Assembly: GCA_025966175.1 (NCBI GenBank) | Contig: JAOPVN010000406.1 | Span: 1-5,679 of the forward strand | Direction of reading: 5' to 3' | Source of the DNA: Modestobacter sp. | GTDB lineage: Bacteria > Actinomycetota > Actinomycetes > Mycobacteriales > Geodermatophilaceae | Length of the DNA stretch: 5,679 nucleotides | Shown here: piece by piece, positions 4,525-5,679 of the stretch | Layout: every line of letters starts with the position of its first letter | How positions within the stretch are numbered: position 1 is the first letter of the stretch | Notes under the pieces: model-generated | Told to the model about the DNA's origin: nothing | The model's database searches: none | The model's input: the letters and a program-made list of their open reading frames with translations, nothing else | Position numbers and translations under genes: made by a program

Positions 4525-5679
4525 GGGGCGTGCTGGCGGTCGGCGTCGACTTCGAGCGCGTCTTCGCTTCCCTGGCCGCGCCCCATGTCGTGCTCTCTCC
4601 AGAGCTCGTGGTCGTTGCCGTCAATGACGCCTACTGCGCGGTGAACCGACAGGCTCGCGACGGGCTCGTCGGCCGGGCGCTGGTCGACAGCTTCGTGGAG
4701 CAGCCCGACGGCCCAGATCTGACTGGACGTGGTGACCTGATGTCGTCACTGCAGGCCGTCGTGGTCACGGGCCTGCCACACGCGATGCCGGTGCAGAGGT
4801 ACGACGTGCAGGATCGGGTCACTGGCGCGTGGTTGCAGCGCTACTGGAGCATCGTCAATGTCCCGGTCCTCGATGACCAGGGGCAGGTCGTACTGGTCGT
4901 CCACCGTTCGCAGGACATCAGCGACTCTGTCGTGGAGCAGGGGAAATGGGCGATCACCGGGGCACAGCCCCTCGTTGATCGACGCGGTTCATCGTGTGAA
5001 GCGATCGACTCGGGTACCCCGAGCGCCGTATCGGGGGGCTTCCCGCTCGCCGGGTCCGATGTGTACGCCCAGGTCCAGGGGCTCCAATCCGCCTGGCGGG
5101 CGGAGTCCGTCGCTGGTCGGCGACTGGCGGGCTTGGTCGAGGTCGCTCGACACCTCAGCCAGGCGCACACCATCGCTGACGTCATCGACGCCGTCGGGAT
5201 CGGCGCGATGGCCGCGTTGTCCGTCGAGCAGGTCATGATCTGTCGCCCGACCGGCGCTGAGTACGTCCGCGTGACGTCCGCGGGTGGGCGGCGGCCCGTG
5301 GGTGGGGGAGAGTGGACGGTTCCGGCCGACCACAGATGGCCGGCGGTGGCGACGGCGGCCACCGGGCAGCCGGTGGTGCTGAGCGACCGGGCGCGTTGCT
5401 TGGCGTGGTCCCCGGACATGGCGTCACTGCTCGTCGAGACCGGGTGTGAGGCCTTCGTCGCGGTGCCGGTGCGCGTGGGTGCCCACCTGCTCGGTTCCCT
5501 CACCGTCGGCTGGCTGGCGCCCAGGCAGCTGGATCTGGGCGAGCTGCAGACGCTCGAGGCGCTGGCGAACCAGTGCGCCCAGGCCCTCGAGCGGGTCTCT
5601 GCCCAGGTGGATGAACGGCGATCCGCGGCGGCCAACCTCAGCATGGCCGAAGCGCTTCAGCGCAGCCTGCTCACCGACC
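4476..5679 (+). CDS. PAS-GAF-SpoIIE (PP2C-type) sensor phosphatase, N-terminal part
   Basis: 401 residues are visible; the gene runs off the right edge without a stop. PAS domain at about residues 23-155: FERVFASLAAPHVVLSPEL, then VNDAYCAVNR, MPVQRYDV, RYWSIVNVPVLDDQGQVV and VVHRSQDISD, the typical layout of the PAS domain in actinobacterial SpoIIE-type phosphatases. A linker (155-215) follows, then a GAF domain at about 216-370, starting LAGLVEVARHLSQAHTIADV, with VAVPVRVGAHLLGSLTVGW and LEALANQCAQALER. It ends ANLSMAEALQRSLLTD, the standard lead-in to the SpoIIE/PP2C serine phosphatase domain, which must lie beyond 5679. Such proteins usually dephosphorylate anti-sigma-factor antagonists in stress signalling. 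ATG 4476 is the first suitable start before the PAS; GTG 4530 is the alternative. ATG 4476 lies inside the preceding acetate-kinase-like frame (49-bp overlap, different frame), with no strong ribosome binding site of its own, suggesting translational coupling. No LOV cysteine motif is present, so the ligand is unknown. Confidence 0.85.
   Translation, partial: MRVVDSRLSSAPSAGLRGVLAVGVDFERVFASLAAPHVVLSPELVVVAVNDAYCAVNRQARDGLVGRALVDSFVEQPDGPDLTGRGDLMSSLQAVVVTGLPHAMPVQRYDVQDRVTGAWLQRYWSIVNVPVLDDQGQVVLVVHRSQDISDSVVEQGKWAITGAQPLVDRRGSSCEAIDSGTPSAVSGGFPLAGSDVYAQVQGLQSAWRAESVAGRRLAGLVEVARHLSQAHTIADVIDAVGIGAMAALSVEQVMICRPTGAEYVRVTSAGGRRPVGGGEWTVPADHRWPAVATAATGQPVVLSDRARCLAWSPDMASLLVETGCEAFVAVPVRVGAHLLGSLTVGWLAPRQLDLGELQTLEALANQCAQALERVSAQVDERRSAAANLSMAEALQRSLLTD

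Noticed and set aside
3159..4586. 475-residue minus-strand open frame opposite the AckA-like gene
   Set aside because: Longer than the plus-strand frame, but Ser/Arg/Thr/Pro-rich without any domain. The plus strand has a perfect ribosome binding site and acetate kinase motif order.
4476..5000. Blue-light LOV domain in the PAS protein
   Set aside because: The PAS region lacks the flavin-binding GRNCRFLQ-type cysteine motif; the Cys in NDAYCAVN is in a different position.
1..5679. CRISPR arrays, tRNA/rRNA genes, insertion sequences
   Set aside because: No regularly spaced repeats, RNA signatures, transposase frames or paired terminal repeats were seen on either strand.

Overview
The window is very GC-rich, with long spurious open frames on both strands, GTG starts and relaxed spacing between genes. 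This fits a high-GC actinobacterium. The PAS-GAF-SpoIIE protein at the right edge is of a kind common in Geodermatophilaceae, Frankia and Streptomyces, but a family-level placement is inference only.

Layout, left to right. (1) Bases 1-188, plus strand: the C-terminus of a succinate dehydrogenase/fumarate reductase iron-sulfur subunit (SdhB), followed at once by two perfect hairpins that probably end transcription. (2) Bases 189-629: no convincing gene. (3) Bases 630-2096, minus strand: a complete SLC13/DASS-type dicarboxylate (CitT/2-oxoglutarate-malate translocator-like) transporter with both SNT substrate/sodium motifs, convergent with sdhB. (4) Bases 2097-2498: upstream region of the transporter and a likely terminator for the next gene. 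(5) Bases 2499-3017, minus strand: a small four-helix membrane protein of unknown function, with an 18-bp-period GC repeat at its N-terminus. (6) Bases 3018-3411: a divergent intergenic region. It ends in a structured leader of two hairpins, followed by a perfect AGGAGG ribosome binding site. (7) Bases 3412-4524, plus strand: an intact reading frame that aligns by eye to acetate kinase (AckA). It has lost several catalytic residues and about 70 residues of the core, including the TGGIGEN nucleotide-binding loop. (8) Bases 4476-5679, plus strand: the first 401 residues of a PAS-GAF protein running into a SpoIIE-type PP2C phosphatase. Its predicted start lies inside the 3' end of the AckA-like frame.

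Functional picture. sdhB and the transporter both concern C4-dicarboxylates but are convergent and so separately transcribed. The most interesting part is 3290-5679. There a possible DosR/DevR-like inverted repeat, a two-hairpin leader and a strong ribosome binding site precede an apparently catalytically dead acetate-kinase-fold protein. That protein overlaps a PAS-GAF sensor phosphatase and may be translationally coupled to it. It is either a decaying pseudogene whose expression signals still serve the phosphatase, or a repurposed, non-enzymatic acetate/acetyl-phosphate-binding partner of it. The sequence alone does not decide between these.
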